Made by a program: the position numbers and the translations under genes. The notes under the pieces were generated by a model that searched no databases, was not told the origin of the DNA, and saw nothing but the letters and a program-made list of their open reading frames with translations. Below are positions 34,692 to 45,779 of a stretch of 64,000 nucleotides of DNA, one piece after another. Source of the DNA: Wurfbainia villosa (lineage: Eukaryota > Streptophyta > Magnoliopsida > Zingiberales > Zingiberaceae); the NCBI GenBank assembly GCA_025175895.1, contig CM046000.1:34756720-34820719 (forward strand), written 5' to 3'. The stretch's first letter is position 1. Each line of letters begins with the position of its first letter.

Positions 34692-36624
34692 TGAAGGTGG
34701 GGAAACTTTGCTTCCCACTTCAACTCGGTCGCTTGTTCATGGCGATCCCATCTACGTCCCTGGATAAAAAAATATTTATCCTTGACATAAAGAGATTACT
34801 CAAATAACCTATTCCATCGTCATGCTATTCGATTAGAGTGGTCACTTGAACAAACTTGTTGTTCAAGCAACCAACCTCTATTCTATGATTTGCCGCAGAA
34901 TAGACGATGTACGGATCGCCGGTTTTTGTGTTTGTATTCGGGGTCCAAGTAAATTAGCCATATAATGAAAACATACAATATACAAAGAAACAAAAGGAAA
35001 GCAAAACAAGAATTATACCTCTTGTTTACCTCAAGGTCTTCTATCGTATGTCCTATCATGCTTTTGGACGTCGTGTGGGCGACGATCTTCCAAAAGTCGA
35101 AGCCTCCTAGAACACGTTCTTCCCTTCCTTGCTCGCTCTAAACAAAGGGAAGAATAAAATGAAACTCCTCTTCCTTTCTAAAACTGGCCACCAAGTCAAA
35201 GGACTTGATGTTGTCGCTGGCCAAGGAATGGGTGATGGAGAGCCAGCCAACCTTGAAAAAGGGTTGATGCCGGCTTCAAGGAGAGGTGAGGACACCGGCC
35301 AAGGAAGAATCAAGGGAGGGGATGGGCGCTGGCCAAGGATGAATCAAGGGAGGGGATGGGTGCCGACAAACTCTTGGAGAAGAGAAAGGAAACCAACCTT
35401 CCACCTTGTTGCCGCCCAAGCTAAAACCCTAACCCTAGCCACCCAAAGCTTGCCACCCCAACCCTAATCTCTCTTCAATGCTCTTGCCGCCCACCCCTTA
35501 AGCCTCCTTTTATAGAGATAGGCTTAAGCCTCCTTTTAATCTCCATTGTCGATTCTAGGGATTTAATCTCAACCTTCGGATATAGAGATTTAATCTCAAC
35601 CGTCGGATCTAGAGATTTAATCTCCACTGTCGGATTTAAAGATTTAATCTCAACCATCGGATCTAGAGATTTAATCTCCACCATCGGATATAGAGTTTTA
35701 TTTTCCATCATCGGATCTAGACTCCATGAGGGTTTTAATAGGCTACAATAGGGACCATGAGGAGGAGTTGGATCTTGGCCACCCAATGGATCAAGCCCAC
35801 ATAAAGTCCGATCCATTAATGATAATCCATTCCACTAGAGGATTATCATTGATCTACCTCACCAACCCCCATAAGTTAATATGGGCTCCATATATTATAT
35901 GTACATTTATCTCTCCGTGTTTAAGATCTTGAATGTCCGTCGATTAATTAATTTACTGATAATTAATTAATCAACATTTAACTCCATGAGTAGTACCACT
36001 CAACCTTATCATCATGCCAGACCAAGTCCACTTGCAGGGTTTACATGATGAACCTTATGAGCTCCTGAAGGGGACATCATCATCCTAATATATAGGACAC
36101 GGTTTCCTCCTATAATCAACGACACACCATATAAATAATATCATTTCTCAACTTACCGAGCCTATCGATTTACACTATAAATCTCGCCCATTGGTAAATC
36201 AAAGAAATAAATACTAAGTATATGTGCCCGTTATTATATCGGGATTAAGAGCATGTACAACATAATATTCGAGGTCCGATTCAATTATGTAGTCAGCAAT
36301 AAATCGAATCATCTCTAAGTCGGTCATGCTCAATACACACAAAGTGTACTAGTGTAATTCTATGGTCAAGACAAACCAATACCAAATCACACTACAACCA
36401 TACCAATGGTTTGTCCAAAGCCATCTTAGTTGTGAGCCTTTACTTATACTTTACAAGGAACTGATAACATGATCTCCCGTGTGACACTACACACCATGTT
36501 ATCTACAATGTAATGTATTAGATAATATGTATAACCATAAATATGCAAACAATGATCATGTGATTCTTATTTCAAAACAAAAATGTTCATACAAAAGATA
36601 GACTTTTCAATATACATCCCAACA
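34692..36624 (-). mobile_element. Solo copia A-family LTR inserted in copia A itself
   Basis: The 1933-bp segment runs TGAAGGTGGGGAAACTTTGC to TACATCCCAACA. It is flanked by ACTTC and AATTC (36625-36629), with the uninterrupted sequence acttctcctagctttacg at about 62158-62175. It belongs to the same family as LTR 1 and LTR 2 but is longer because of a repeat expansion upstream of its TATA box. It lacks a primer site and an internal region. Confidence 0.87.
35540..35724 (-). repeat. 27-bp tandem repeat next to the TATA box of the solo copia LTR
   Basis: About six to seven copies of a 27-bp unit, plus-strand core aaccgtcggatctagagatt. The minus-strand TATA box is at 35506-35515, so the repeats lie about 25-210 bp upstream of it. 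LTR 1 and LTR 2 have only about two diverged copies here. Because the unit is nine codons long, it leaves a spurious open frame with recurring VEIKSLDPT-like peptides. Confidence 0.85.
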
Positions 36625-37793
36625 AATTCTCCTCGCTTTACGATTTCTCGTATCAGGTGGTACTTGCGCTATGTGTTCACTTGCCTTATGGGCTCATGGT
36701 TCCTTCGAGTTTGCAACTGCACCACTGTTATCACAATAAATTGTGATAGTTCTAGGCAAACCAGGAATAATATCCAAGTCCATCCAGAAGTTCTTGAGCC
36801 ATACAGTTTCGTTGGCTGCTTTAGAGGCTGCCACATACTCAGCTTCCATGGTGGAATCCGCATGCATTTCTGCTTGACACTCCTCCATACAATGGATCCA
36901 CCTCCCAAAGCAAACACAAAACCCGAGGTAGACTTACTGTTATCCCTATCTGATTGGAAGTCGGAATCTGTGTAACCCACAGGGAGTAATTGATCTGCCT
37001 AGTATACCAACATATAATCCATAGTCCTTCTCAGGTACTTCAATATATGCTTTACCGCAGTCCAATGTCCCTGTCCAGGATTACTCTGATATCTGCTAAC
37101 CATGCCCACGATAAAGCAGATATTCGGCCTCGTACATAGCATAACATACATGAGGCTTCCTACCGCCGAAGCATAAGGAACCGCCTTCATCTCCTCTATC
37201 TCCTTTGATGTTCTAGGACACATCTATTTAGATAAAGGAACTCCATGCCTGAAAGGTAGAAAACCTTTCTTGGAGTTTTGCATGCTAAAACGAGCCAAAA
37301 TAGTGTCTATGTATGAAGCTTGAGATAAACACAACATCCTTTTCCTGCGATCCCTTATAGCCTTGATCCAAAGGATGTGTCCCACTTCTCCCAAGTCCTT
37401 CATATCAAACTGTTTGGACAATAATACCCTTATGTCTGATAACACCTTGACATTGTTGCTAATTAACAAAATGTCATCTACGTATAGTACAAGAAATACC
37501 ACTATATTTCAGTCACATCTCTTGTATACACAAGACTCATCCGGACTTTGAATAAATCCATAAGACTGAATTACCTCATCAAAATAGATGTTCCAAGATC
37601 TCGAAGCTTGCTTCAATCCATAAATGGACCGATTATGCTTGCACACAAGATGCTCTTTGTCCTTTGCAATGAATCCCTCTGATTGCTCCATATAGATGTT
37701 TTTCTCAAGACTTCCATTAAGGAAAGCTGTCTTGACATCCATCTGCCACACCTCATAATCCATATGAGCAGCAATACATAAGAGAATCCGGAT
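36625..37793 (-). pseudogene. Copia A pol: RT C-terminal part and RNase H
   Basis: The RT part includes VWQMDVKTAFLNGSLEKNIY, YGLKQASRSWN and the catalytic LYVDDILL (near 37480). Then come LSKQFDMKDLGE, the thumb region SAVGSLMYVMLCTRPNI, and RNase H with YTDSDFQSDRDN and STSGFVFALGGG. Stops occur after VYKRCD (37509), after VPLSK and after YMLVY. RNase H shifts frame near 36885, the second part (MEAEYVAASKAANETVWLKN, IYCDNSGAVANSKEP) being in another frame. The left end is the solo-LTR duplication, the right end the CGGAT site of the nested Tekay LTR. Confidence 0.9.
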
Positions 37794-40700
37794 TGTCACG
37801 CCCGCCCTTTCCCAAGGGTCCGGAGGGGCGACACGTGACGCGATCCTACATACATACATTACATTACAACGGAAGACTACACATATCATACTTCTTACAG
37901 CGGAAGACTTTAGACATATTTTTTTTTTCTTTTAAACATAAACATGCATCGTCATTTCATAGATACTTCTTCTTAAGATAGAACATGCATCATTATTTCA
38001 TAGACACTTCTTCTTAAACATAGGGCATGCATCATCAGTTCAAAAGTACTTAGTTCAATTCATAAGCTAAATCATCTTAGGGAAAACATGCATAAAGAAC
38101 ATAACAGATCTCCTCCACCATGCCACTACCACACACACTTTGCCTCTCTTACTGCTCCCTTTAGTTTATCCACCCTTTACCCTTATCTGCAGTACAAGGG
38201 AACATAAACTATAAGCACATAGGCTTAGTAAGATCCTGTCCTACTCACAAAATCTTACGTAAGCATAACATGACATAACATCATAACATAAGCTAACATA
38301 ACATAAATGTATCAGCATAGACATAAGCATGCAATAACATGTAGACATACAACATCGTAAGCAGGCATATAACATGTAAACACATATATAACATATCAAT
38401 CATAACATGTAAACATATATAACATAACGATCGTAACATGTAAACATATATAACATAACAAACATAGCATGTAAACATATATAACATAACCATCATAACA
38501 TGTGAACATATATAACATAACAAACATAGCATGTAAACATATATATCATAACCATCATAACATGCAAACATATATAACATAACAAACATAGCATGTAAAC
38601 ATATATAACATAACAAACATAGCATGTAAACATATATAACATAACCATCATAACATGTGAACATATATAACATAACAAACATAGCATGTAAACATATATA
38701 TCATAACCATCATAACATGCAAACATATATAACATAACAAACATAGCATGTAAACATATATAACATAACAAACATAACATGTAAACATATATGCAGGATG
38801 CTCTTTGAAAACATATATCATAGGTATTTGAACATAACTCTCAACATATTGGGCCCGACATTGTACCACATCATCATCATCATAGCGCGCATCCCTAAAT
38901 AGACCCGAGGCAGCTAATCTCGAACCTACTAGGTTACTAGGCCCGATCTTAGTTCGTCGACCTAGGGGTCATCATCATAACATAGAAGCACATCCTAGGC
39001 TCAATCTTAGTCCGTCGGCCTAGGGCATCTAGGAGCCCATCCCGTACTAGGTCCGTACTATGACCATCGACCTAGGGGCAATTATAACATAGAAGCCCAT
39101 CCTAGGCCCGATCTAAGTCCATCGGCCTAGGGCAACTTAGGAGCCCATCCCTTTGGACCTTGTTAGGGTCCTGGTACAAGCCATGCAGAAAGTAAAATAC
39201 ATACATACTTCTTATCATAACATATCATATTTTATTTCATAAACATATCATATTCCTTATCATGACATATCAGGTTTTTCTTCTTCATATCATAACATAC
39301 TTCTTCTTCATAACATATCATATGACATTCTTAACATATTTCTTCTTCATAGCATATCATATTCTTTTCATGCATATCATGTTCCTTCTTTATAAAACAT
39401 CATACATTCATACAATTACGAGGTAATAAGCATAACATGATCACAACATCACACACATATAAGCATGACATAAGGTATACACATCAGGAACAAGTATACA
39501 TGGAATGACCTAAACTTCATGGAGTTCTATCAAAGTTTTAAACACCAAACCACTTATATATGGTCTAACTAACCACAGGTTAGTTCTTTAACACATAAAG
39601 CATGGCATGGGAGGGCACTTAGGGTTTTAATTGAACCTTGGCTGAATGGGTTTAAAGGACATGAGGCTCAACCCCTTAACTCTAGGTTAACCAAACAACA
39701 TGTTATCTTCATTTGCCCTCAAAACATAGCATGAACTTATCTATAGCATGGCATAGAACATGTTATCTTCTCTTAACATCAAACATGGCATAAACTCATT
39801 TAAAACCTAGCATAGAGCATGTTATCTTCATCTAACACCAAAAGTCATTATGAACTCATCCAAAACATAGCATAGAAGGACACCTTAGGGGGTCTAGATG
39901 GACTTAGCCGAATGGTTCAAGGGGCCTAAAGGTTCATCCACTTAAATCTAGGTTAAAACAACCAACATGTTATCTTCATTTACCATCAAAACATAGCATG
40001 AACCTATCTCTAACATAGCATAGAACATGTTACCTTCTTCTAACATCAACATGGCATGCACTCATTTAAAACCTAGCATAGAACATGTTATCTTCATCTA
40101 GCATCAAAACTTAGCCTAAGCTCATCTAAACATGGCATAAAAAAAGAACACATAGGGGTCTAAAGTGGCTTGGCCGAATGACCCAAGGCTTAGGGTTCAT
40201 CCACTTAAATCTAGGTTAACCAAACATCATGTTATCTTCTTTTACCATCAAAACATAGCATGAACTTTGCTATAGCATGGCATAAAAAAACATATAAGGG
40301 TATAAAGTGGCTTGGCCGAATGGTCCAAGGCCTAGAAGTTCATCCACTTAATATCTAGGTTAACCAAACATCATGTTATCTTCTTTTACCATCAAACATA
40401 GCATGAACTTATCTATAAAGAGAAAACATAGGGGTCTAAAGGGCTTGGACGAATGGTTTTAAAGGTCATAAAGGTTCAACCACTTAACCTAATTCATCTA
40501 GCATCCTATCTTCATCATGTTCATACAAGATATGGCATGGATCTTCATGGAAAAACTCAAATAAGGTCTTGGCCGAATGGTTTCAAGAGGATTAACACAA
40601 ACACATCAAATGAAAACTACTTGTATACAGGTGAGGGGGATACTTACATCCTTCGCTTTGCTTTTTGGTTGTAAGATAACCTAAGGGATGCCAACTTAGC

Positions 40701-41085
40701 CTTCCTCTTGCTTGGATAGGTTTCGGACAAAGGATGAAAGGGAGAGGAATGGATTTCGGTGAGGAAGAAGATGAGAAGAAGAGAAGAGCAATTTGGTTGC
40801 TTATGTCTCTTCATTCCCCCTATTTATTCATTTGAAGAGTCCCTTAGTCTCCCTTACCCCTAACTATAATTTCCCATATTCCTCTAATAGTACAACCCTA
40901 CTGGGCTTATGGTTATTGGATGCATCTTTAGGGCTTAGCTATCTACTAGAGGTTCGGGGTTCAATTCCTAGGCCTTGCATCCTTTTTGGCTCCTTTTCTT
41001 TTATTTTTGAAAGAGCCCACATAAATCCCATTATAATCATGCCAAAAATTCTTGTAAAATTGCTAGGAATTTTACGGGCATTACA
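37794..41085 (-). mobile_element. Solo Tekay LTR nested in copia RT
   Basis: The 3292-bp segment runs TGTCACGCCCGCCCTTTCCC to TTTTACGGGCATTACA, flanked by perfect CGGAT duplications (37789-37793, 41086-41090). It is the same family as the LTRs at 2764-5679 and 51886-54487, in minus orientation. It is the longest of the three because of tandem repeats. Removing it joins the RT frame (KSIR on one side, IRILLCIAAHMDYE on the other) across the duplication. Confidence 0.93.
38385..38795. repeat. 31-bp tandem repeat in the Tekay solo LTR
   Basis: About 13 copies of a 31-bp unit with core catgtaaacatatataacat, alternating variants (aacaaacatagc and accatcataac). The regular alternation suggests duplication of a higher-order pair. 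It creates long open frames of MLCLLCYICLH type that are not genes. Confidence 0.88.
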
Positions 41086-42461
41086 CGGATAGACTTAAGC
41101 ATGGCTACCGACGAAAAGATCTTCTCATAATCGATACTCTCTTTCTGAGTATATCCTTTCGCAACATGCCTTGCTTTGAAGGTCTCAACCTTCCCATCTA
41201 TTCCTCTCTTTCTTTTGTAGATCCACTTGCATCCAATGGTTTTTACACCATTGGGTGGTTCTACTAGCTCCCAGACCTGATTTGAATCCATAGATTCTAT
41301 CTCAGAATTCATTGCACTTTGCCAAGATATCACATCTTTATCTTGGATCGCCTAGTCATATGTCCAGGGATCAGGTTCATGTTCGCTAGGGGCCAAATCA
41401 GAAGATTCTTCCAAGAACATAAATATATCAGGCTGTCTAACAACCCTCCCACTACGACGAGGTATTACCTGTGTATCCTCTGTGACACGCGGTGCAGTCA
41501 CTTGTGGTATATCCTCTTGTACGGGTGGTACTGAAGTAGTGACTTCCCCACTTAATTCCTCCAGAACAATCTTACTCATGGGCTTGTGGTTCATCACATA
41601 GTCTTCCTCTAAAAATCTAGCATTCGTGCTAATGATCACCCTCTGATCTCTAGGACTATAGAACAAACCACCTTTCGTTCCTTTAGGATAGCCTACGAAC
41701 ATGCGCACTTCTGTACGAGGTTCCAACTTACCAGCATCTGCCTTCAGCACATGTGCTGGACTTCCCTAAATCTGAATATGTCTCAGACTAGACTTTCGCC
41801 CAGTCCACAATTCTATGGGAGTAGAAGGTACTAATTTAGATGGTACCAAGTTCAAAATATACATTGCCATATCCAAAGCATACCCCCAGAATGAATCTGA
41901 TAACTCAGAATAACTCATCATCGATCTAACCATCTCCATAAGAGTCCTATTCCTTCGCTCCACTACACCATTATGCTGGGGTGTGCCAGGTGCAGATAAT
42001 TGGGATTGAATCTCAGCCTCTGATAAGTAATTCTTAAACTCTCCCAAGAGGTACTCACCACCACGATCAGATCATAGTGTCTTGATACTTTTACCTTGAC
42101 ATTTCTCCACATCATCCTTGAATTCTTTGAACCTGTCAAAGCATTCAGACTTGCGTCACATCAAGTAAATGTATCCATATCTTGAATAATCGCCTATAAA
42201 AGAGACAAAATATTCAAAACCACCTCTAGCCTGGATAGACATAGGACCACACAAATCAGAATGAACCAATTCCAACACATCTTTGGCTCTATACCCCTTG
42301 ACCTTAAAAGGACTCTTGGTCATTTTACCTTCCAAGCAAGATTCACAAATTGGGAAATCTTCCACTACTAATGAACCCAGAGGTCCATCAGCTATCAACC
42401 TTTGAATTCTACTTAGGTTAATATGACCTAACCTTAGATGCCAAAGATATGTTTGGTTCAT
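41086..42461 (-). pseudogene. Copia A integrase and N-terminal RT
   Basis: The GAG-pre-integrase and zinc-finger part (YLWHLRLGHINLSRIQ, then CESCLEGKMTKSPF) is open at 42461-42156. The integrase core Asp is in LVHSDLCGPM, and the catalytic Glu region (APGTPQHNGVVERRNRTLME) is in a second frame at 42047-41766. A third frame (41750-41352) has FVGYPKGTKGGLFY and a linker ending near RRSGRVVRQPD. RT starts at WQSAMNSEIESMDSNQVW (41333) with GCKWIYKRKRG and is cut by the solo LTR. Several stops separate the parts, so it is not functional. Confidence 0.88.
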
Positions 42462-43710
42462 TTTCGAAGGTTCTTTTCTCTTATTAGATTTAGAAGATTA
42501 GTTATTTACTTCTATTTGCATCGTGGGAGCTTTTGGTTTAAGGGTATATAAATTTCCTATCAATGCACCAGAATAGATAATCTCCCTATTCCTTTTCTCT
42601 ATCATTAAAAGAAATAGAATATCCATTCAAAAACAATTTAGAAACCGAAATCAAATTCTTTCTAAATAAAGGTACATAAAGGTAATTTTTCAGAACCAAA
42701 GTTTTATTCCTATCAAAAGATAAATAAACATCTCCCACTGCAATAGCCGGCACCTTCGTAGCATCACCAAAGTAAACAGTAATCTCCCCCTCAGCTAGTC
42801 ATCTAGTTTCCTAGAACCCCTGCAAAGTATTGCAGACATGATCAGTGGCTCCCGTATCTACACACCAGGTGCCGGTAGATAACACCGCTAAACATGTTTC
42901 AACGACTAAACCAAAGGATATACCTTTGTTCTGCTTCTGGTTGGGGCAGTCCTTCTTCCAATGTCCAGTCTGCTTGCAAGTGAAGCACTTGCCTTTCGGC
43001 TTCTTCACCCTGAGATCCTCCCGCCACCTTTGCTCTACCTTGTTTCTTCTTCTTCTTGCCTTTCGGCTTAGAAGTAGAAACCTTCTGAGCAACATGACCT
43101 GAGCCTGAGCAATCTGATGAAAAAGTCCCTCTGTCGCCTGGAGTTCTGTCAGAAGCTCTGCCAACGAATACAACCTCTTATTTATGTTGTAATTCAGGCG
43201 AAACTGCTCAAAACTCCTAGGTAGAGATTGGAGAATGATATCGACCTGGGTTTCCCCATCGATCTCAACTTCAAGGACTTCCAGCTCATTCAAATGAGCC
43301 ATCATCTTGAGAACATGATCCCTCACGGGTGTTCCCTCGACCATGGTGGTCGTCATCAAGTTCCTCATGGCTTCCTGCCTAGCAGCTCGATTCTGGTATC
43401 CGAAAAGTTCTTTGAGATTGAGCATCATGTCATAAGCAGTGGGCATGGCTTGATGCTGATGTTGTAATACATTTGACATAGAAGCCAAAATGTAACACCG
43501 CGCCATCTCATCAGCCTTAATCCACTTTTTATAACTCTCTTTCTCCTTTTCCCTAGAATCATCTGCAGGCTTAGGAGGACACTCTTCGAAGAGTACATAC
43601 TTGTACTCCTCAGCAGTCAAGACAATATCAAGATTCCTTTTCCAATCAACATAATTGGGTCCAGTAAGTTTATTCTCTTTTAGTATCACAGCAAGCGGGT
43701 TGAAAGTCAT
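42462..43710 (-). pseudogene. Copia A gag and protease
   Basis: Gag starts MTFNPLAVILKENKLTGPNY at 43710 and is open for 299 residues. The UBN2-like copia gag domain covers roughly residues 15-200 (YKKWIKADEMARCYILASM, LKELFGYQNRAARQEAM, LQSLPRSFEQFRLNY). A CCHC knuckle CFTCKQTGHWKKDC follows a basic stretch, then the protease active site VDTGATDHVCN. The frame stops at 42811 after about ten protease residues; the rest (42462-42810, with FGDATKVPAIAVGD-like and LYVPLFRKNLISVSKL-like text) is broken by stops. Confidence 0.88.
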
Positions 43711-44604
43711 TTTTGAAAAACCTAAGAATTACATAGATTAAAATATTAGATTTCAAAAAATTATTGATTCCTCAAACAATAAAATTCAAAAATAAACCAA
43801 CACCTCAAAACACCGAGAATATCGTATGCTACGATAGTGTGGACGTATACGAATTCTACACTTATAAGAGGAGGTTTTACCCAATAATTTTATCATCCTA
43901 TCAACCTAACTTTTTGACAAATAAAATTAATAGTTGGTTCCTCTTCGGCCCTACAAATAAAAGCAGTGACTCCGATGGGGAGGATACTTTTATTTGCATC
44001 TAAGTGTTCACCATTACTTGATATCAAGGAAATTATCTCAGATTATATGCCTTCCGATGGGGAAGTACACACACTTCTAAATAATTTCCTATAACCATAT
44101 TTGACCATGTGATCCACAAAACAAACTCATTTGATAGGGAGGAAGGCACTCAGAGCCGACGCGCAAGTTTGTTTGCATCACATGTCAAATTGTAATGGAG
44201 GTCGTGGGAATTTATAAAAAATATCCCTCTCCCACTTAGTAATTTAAAATTGAGGAATTTTCCTAGCACACGACATGCATATCAAACAAGAAGCAATAAA
44301 TATGAAAAAAAATATTTTCCAACTATTATGGCTTTTGTTCTTCAATATGCCTCCCATTGTATCGCCATCTCGTCCGTTCCTCCCTACGCCATGTACAAGC
44401 CATCCGAAGATCCGAGCCGAGAAAAATTATTTTAATTTACATCCATCAATCCTATACTCCACGAAAGAGTGTACATGAAATCAAGATCGAAAGTAAACTA
44501 AAATAAAAGAGTGGCTAAACAATGTCGTACTTAATTACAAAAATTAAATACTAGCCTCATCAACCTCGAGGATTCAAATAATATTACAATTACACACATC
44601 CAAT
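43711..44604 (-). other. Copia A leader, part next to gag
   Basis: Non-coding and AT-rich. It is interrupted at 44604 by element C at a CCAAT target and resumes at 50087. I see no gene in it. Confidence 0.7.
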
Positions 44605-45715
44605 TGTTAGGGCAATCTCGTGCCGTAATATGGTTTTGATGGTGTGGCAAAGGGTTTAAGTTAGTTTGATATGTTGATGTGATATGTGCGTTGAAGTCAT
44701 GCAGGGCTTAGTAATTCGCACATGGAGCCGTGGCAAGTTTCACATCTCATGACTCGTGCCTTGAGTCGGTGAAGGATAGCTTTGCGGAAGCCGTGCGCTT
44801 GGAGCATCCGAGGGACCGCCGGACGAGAAGCTTGGAGTGAAGCCGGAGGAAGTAGACTTCGAGGCAAGAGACGCGAAGGAGCATTGCAGGCCGGCTCGAT
44901 GCTGCAGGAGGACGTGGCGAACGAAGAGAGAACTTCAAGGCGAGGGACTCAGAAATGAGAGTGAGCGATTGTAACCCGGGAAGGGTAGCTCTTAGGTGAA
45001 ACTTGGCCATTTGGCCAAGTCCAATCGCCATGGAATGGCGTTGAGTGTAGCTCGAAGGCAAAGCAATGACCGCCGTAAATGGTTCGCCATTGCATCGGCC
45101 GTAGTCGATCGGGCGGCCGATTACGAGGTGAGGTGGCAAATCGCGTGAGGTCCATCGGCCGATCGCTAAGTATACCGCTGGCCTCATCGATACGGTCGGC
45201 GATCCGACGTGTTCGGAGGTCGCTAGCGGCGGGCGAATGATCGCCAAGGGCAGCAATGATCGATGGCGCTAACGGGAAGAAATCAACCCTCTCTATAAAA
45301 AGAGAGGGTGTGGAGCTTTGGTGGGTTAATGCTCAAGTTCTAAACGACCATCCAAGTGCTCCACAAGATTTAAACTCCTTCTTTTAGCTTTCCTTCACAT
45401 CTATTGTAAAAGAGGGAGTGTGCTTGATTGTAAAGGTTACCTCCACCTAGCTTGGTGCAAAGGAGAGGCCAATAGTGATTGGTTTGGCGGCGTGATTCAC
45501 CGGGGACGAATTGGGTCGTGGATTAGCGGCGTAGCCGTGAACCACGTTATATTCCTTTGTTAGCATTGGTTTGTTTTGCTTTGTCTTTACTTGTTTTGTT
45601 TTATTATTCCGCTTGCGCTAACGATTGTGTAGACGAGCAAACGAACGAGCGAATTACGACGTCCAACGAACGAGGGCTATTCACCCCCCTCTAGCCGGCC
45701 ATCCGATCACCTACA
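44605..45715 (+). repeat. Element C 5' LTR
   Basis: The LTR is 1111 bp, TGTTAGGGCAATCTCGTGCC to GATCACCTACA. The TATA box TATAAAA is at 45294-45300 within the palindrome ccctctctataaaaagaggg-type sequence. A core of about 380 bp (44885-45265) differs from the 3' LTR by many small indels; elsewhere the two match almost base for base. Confidence 0.92.
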
Positions 45716-45717
45716 AG

Positions 45718-45730
45718 TGGTATCAGAGCC
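45718..45730 (+). other. Primer-binding site of element C
   Basis: TGGTATCAGAGCC, two bases after the LTR end, perfect for the Met-type site. It overlaps an upstream in-frame extension of gag, which is not expected to be translated. Confidence 0.92.
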
Positions 45731-45779
45731 GAGGTTGCTTGTCACCGGACTAACCGTCGCAACAAGCCCTACATCAAAA

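Noticed and set aside
35475..35816. Open frame with a nine-residue peptide repeat (VEIKSLDPT-like)
   Set aside because: The repeat unit is 27 bp, so any open frame repeats every nine codons. It lies in LTR promoter sequence.
38385..38795. CRISPR-like array of repeated units
   Set aside because: The units are contiguous and variable, with no unique spacers and no cas genes, in a plant retrotransposon LTR.
38293..38869. Overlapping open frames on the minus strand with repeated MLCLLCYICLH peptides
   Set aside because: They are produced by a 31-bp tandem repeat without stops inside a solo LTR and resemble no protein.
45718..45730. tRNA gene fragment at the TGGTATCAGAGC sites
   Set aside because: The match covers only the primer-binding stretch next to each LTR; no cloverleaf surrounds it.
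45717..45779. Upstream start of the element C gag at a GTG overlapping the primer site
   Set aside because: The codon lies in the primer-binding site and plants rarely use GTG. The ATG at 45780 begins the conserved gag sequence.
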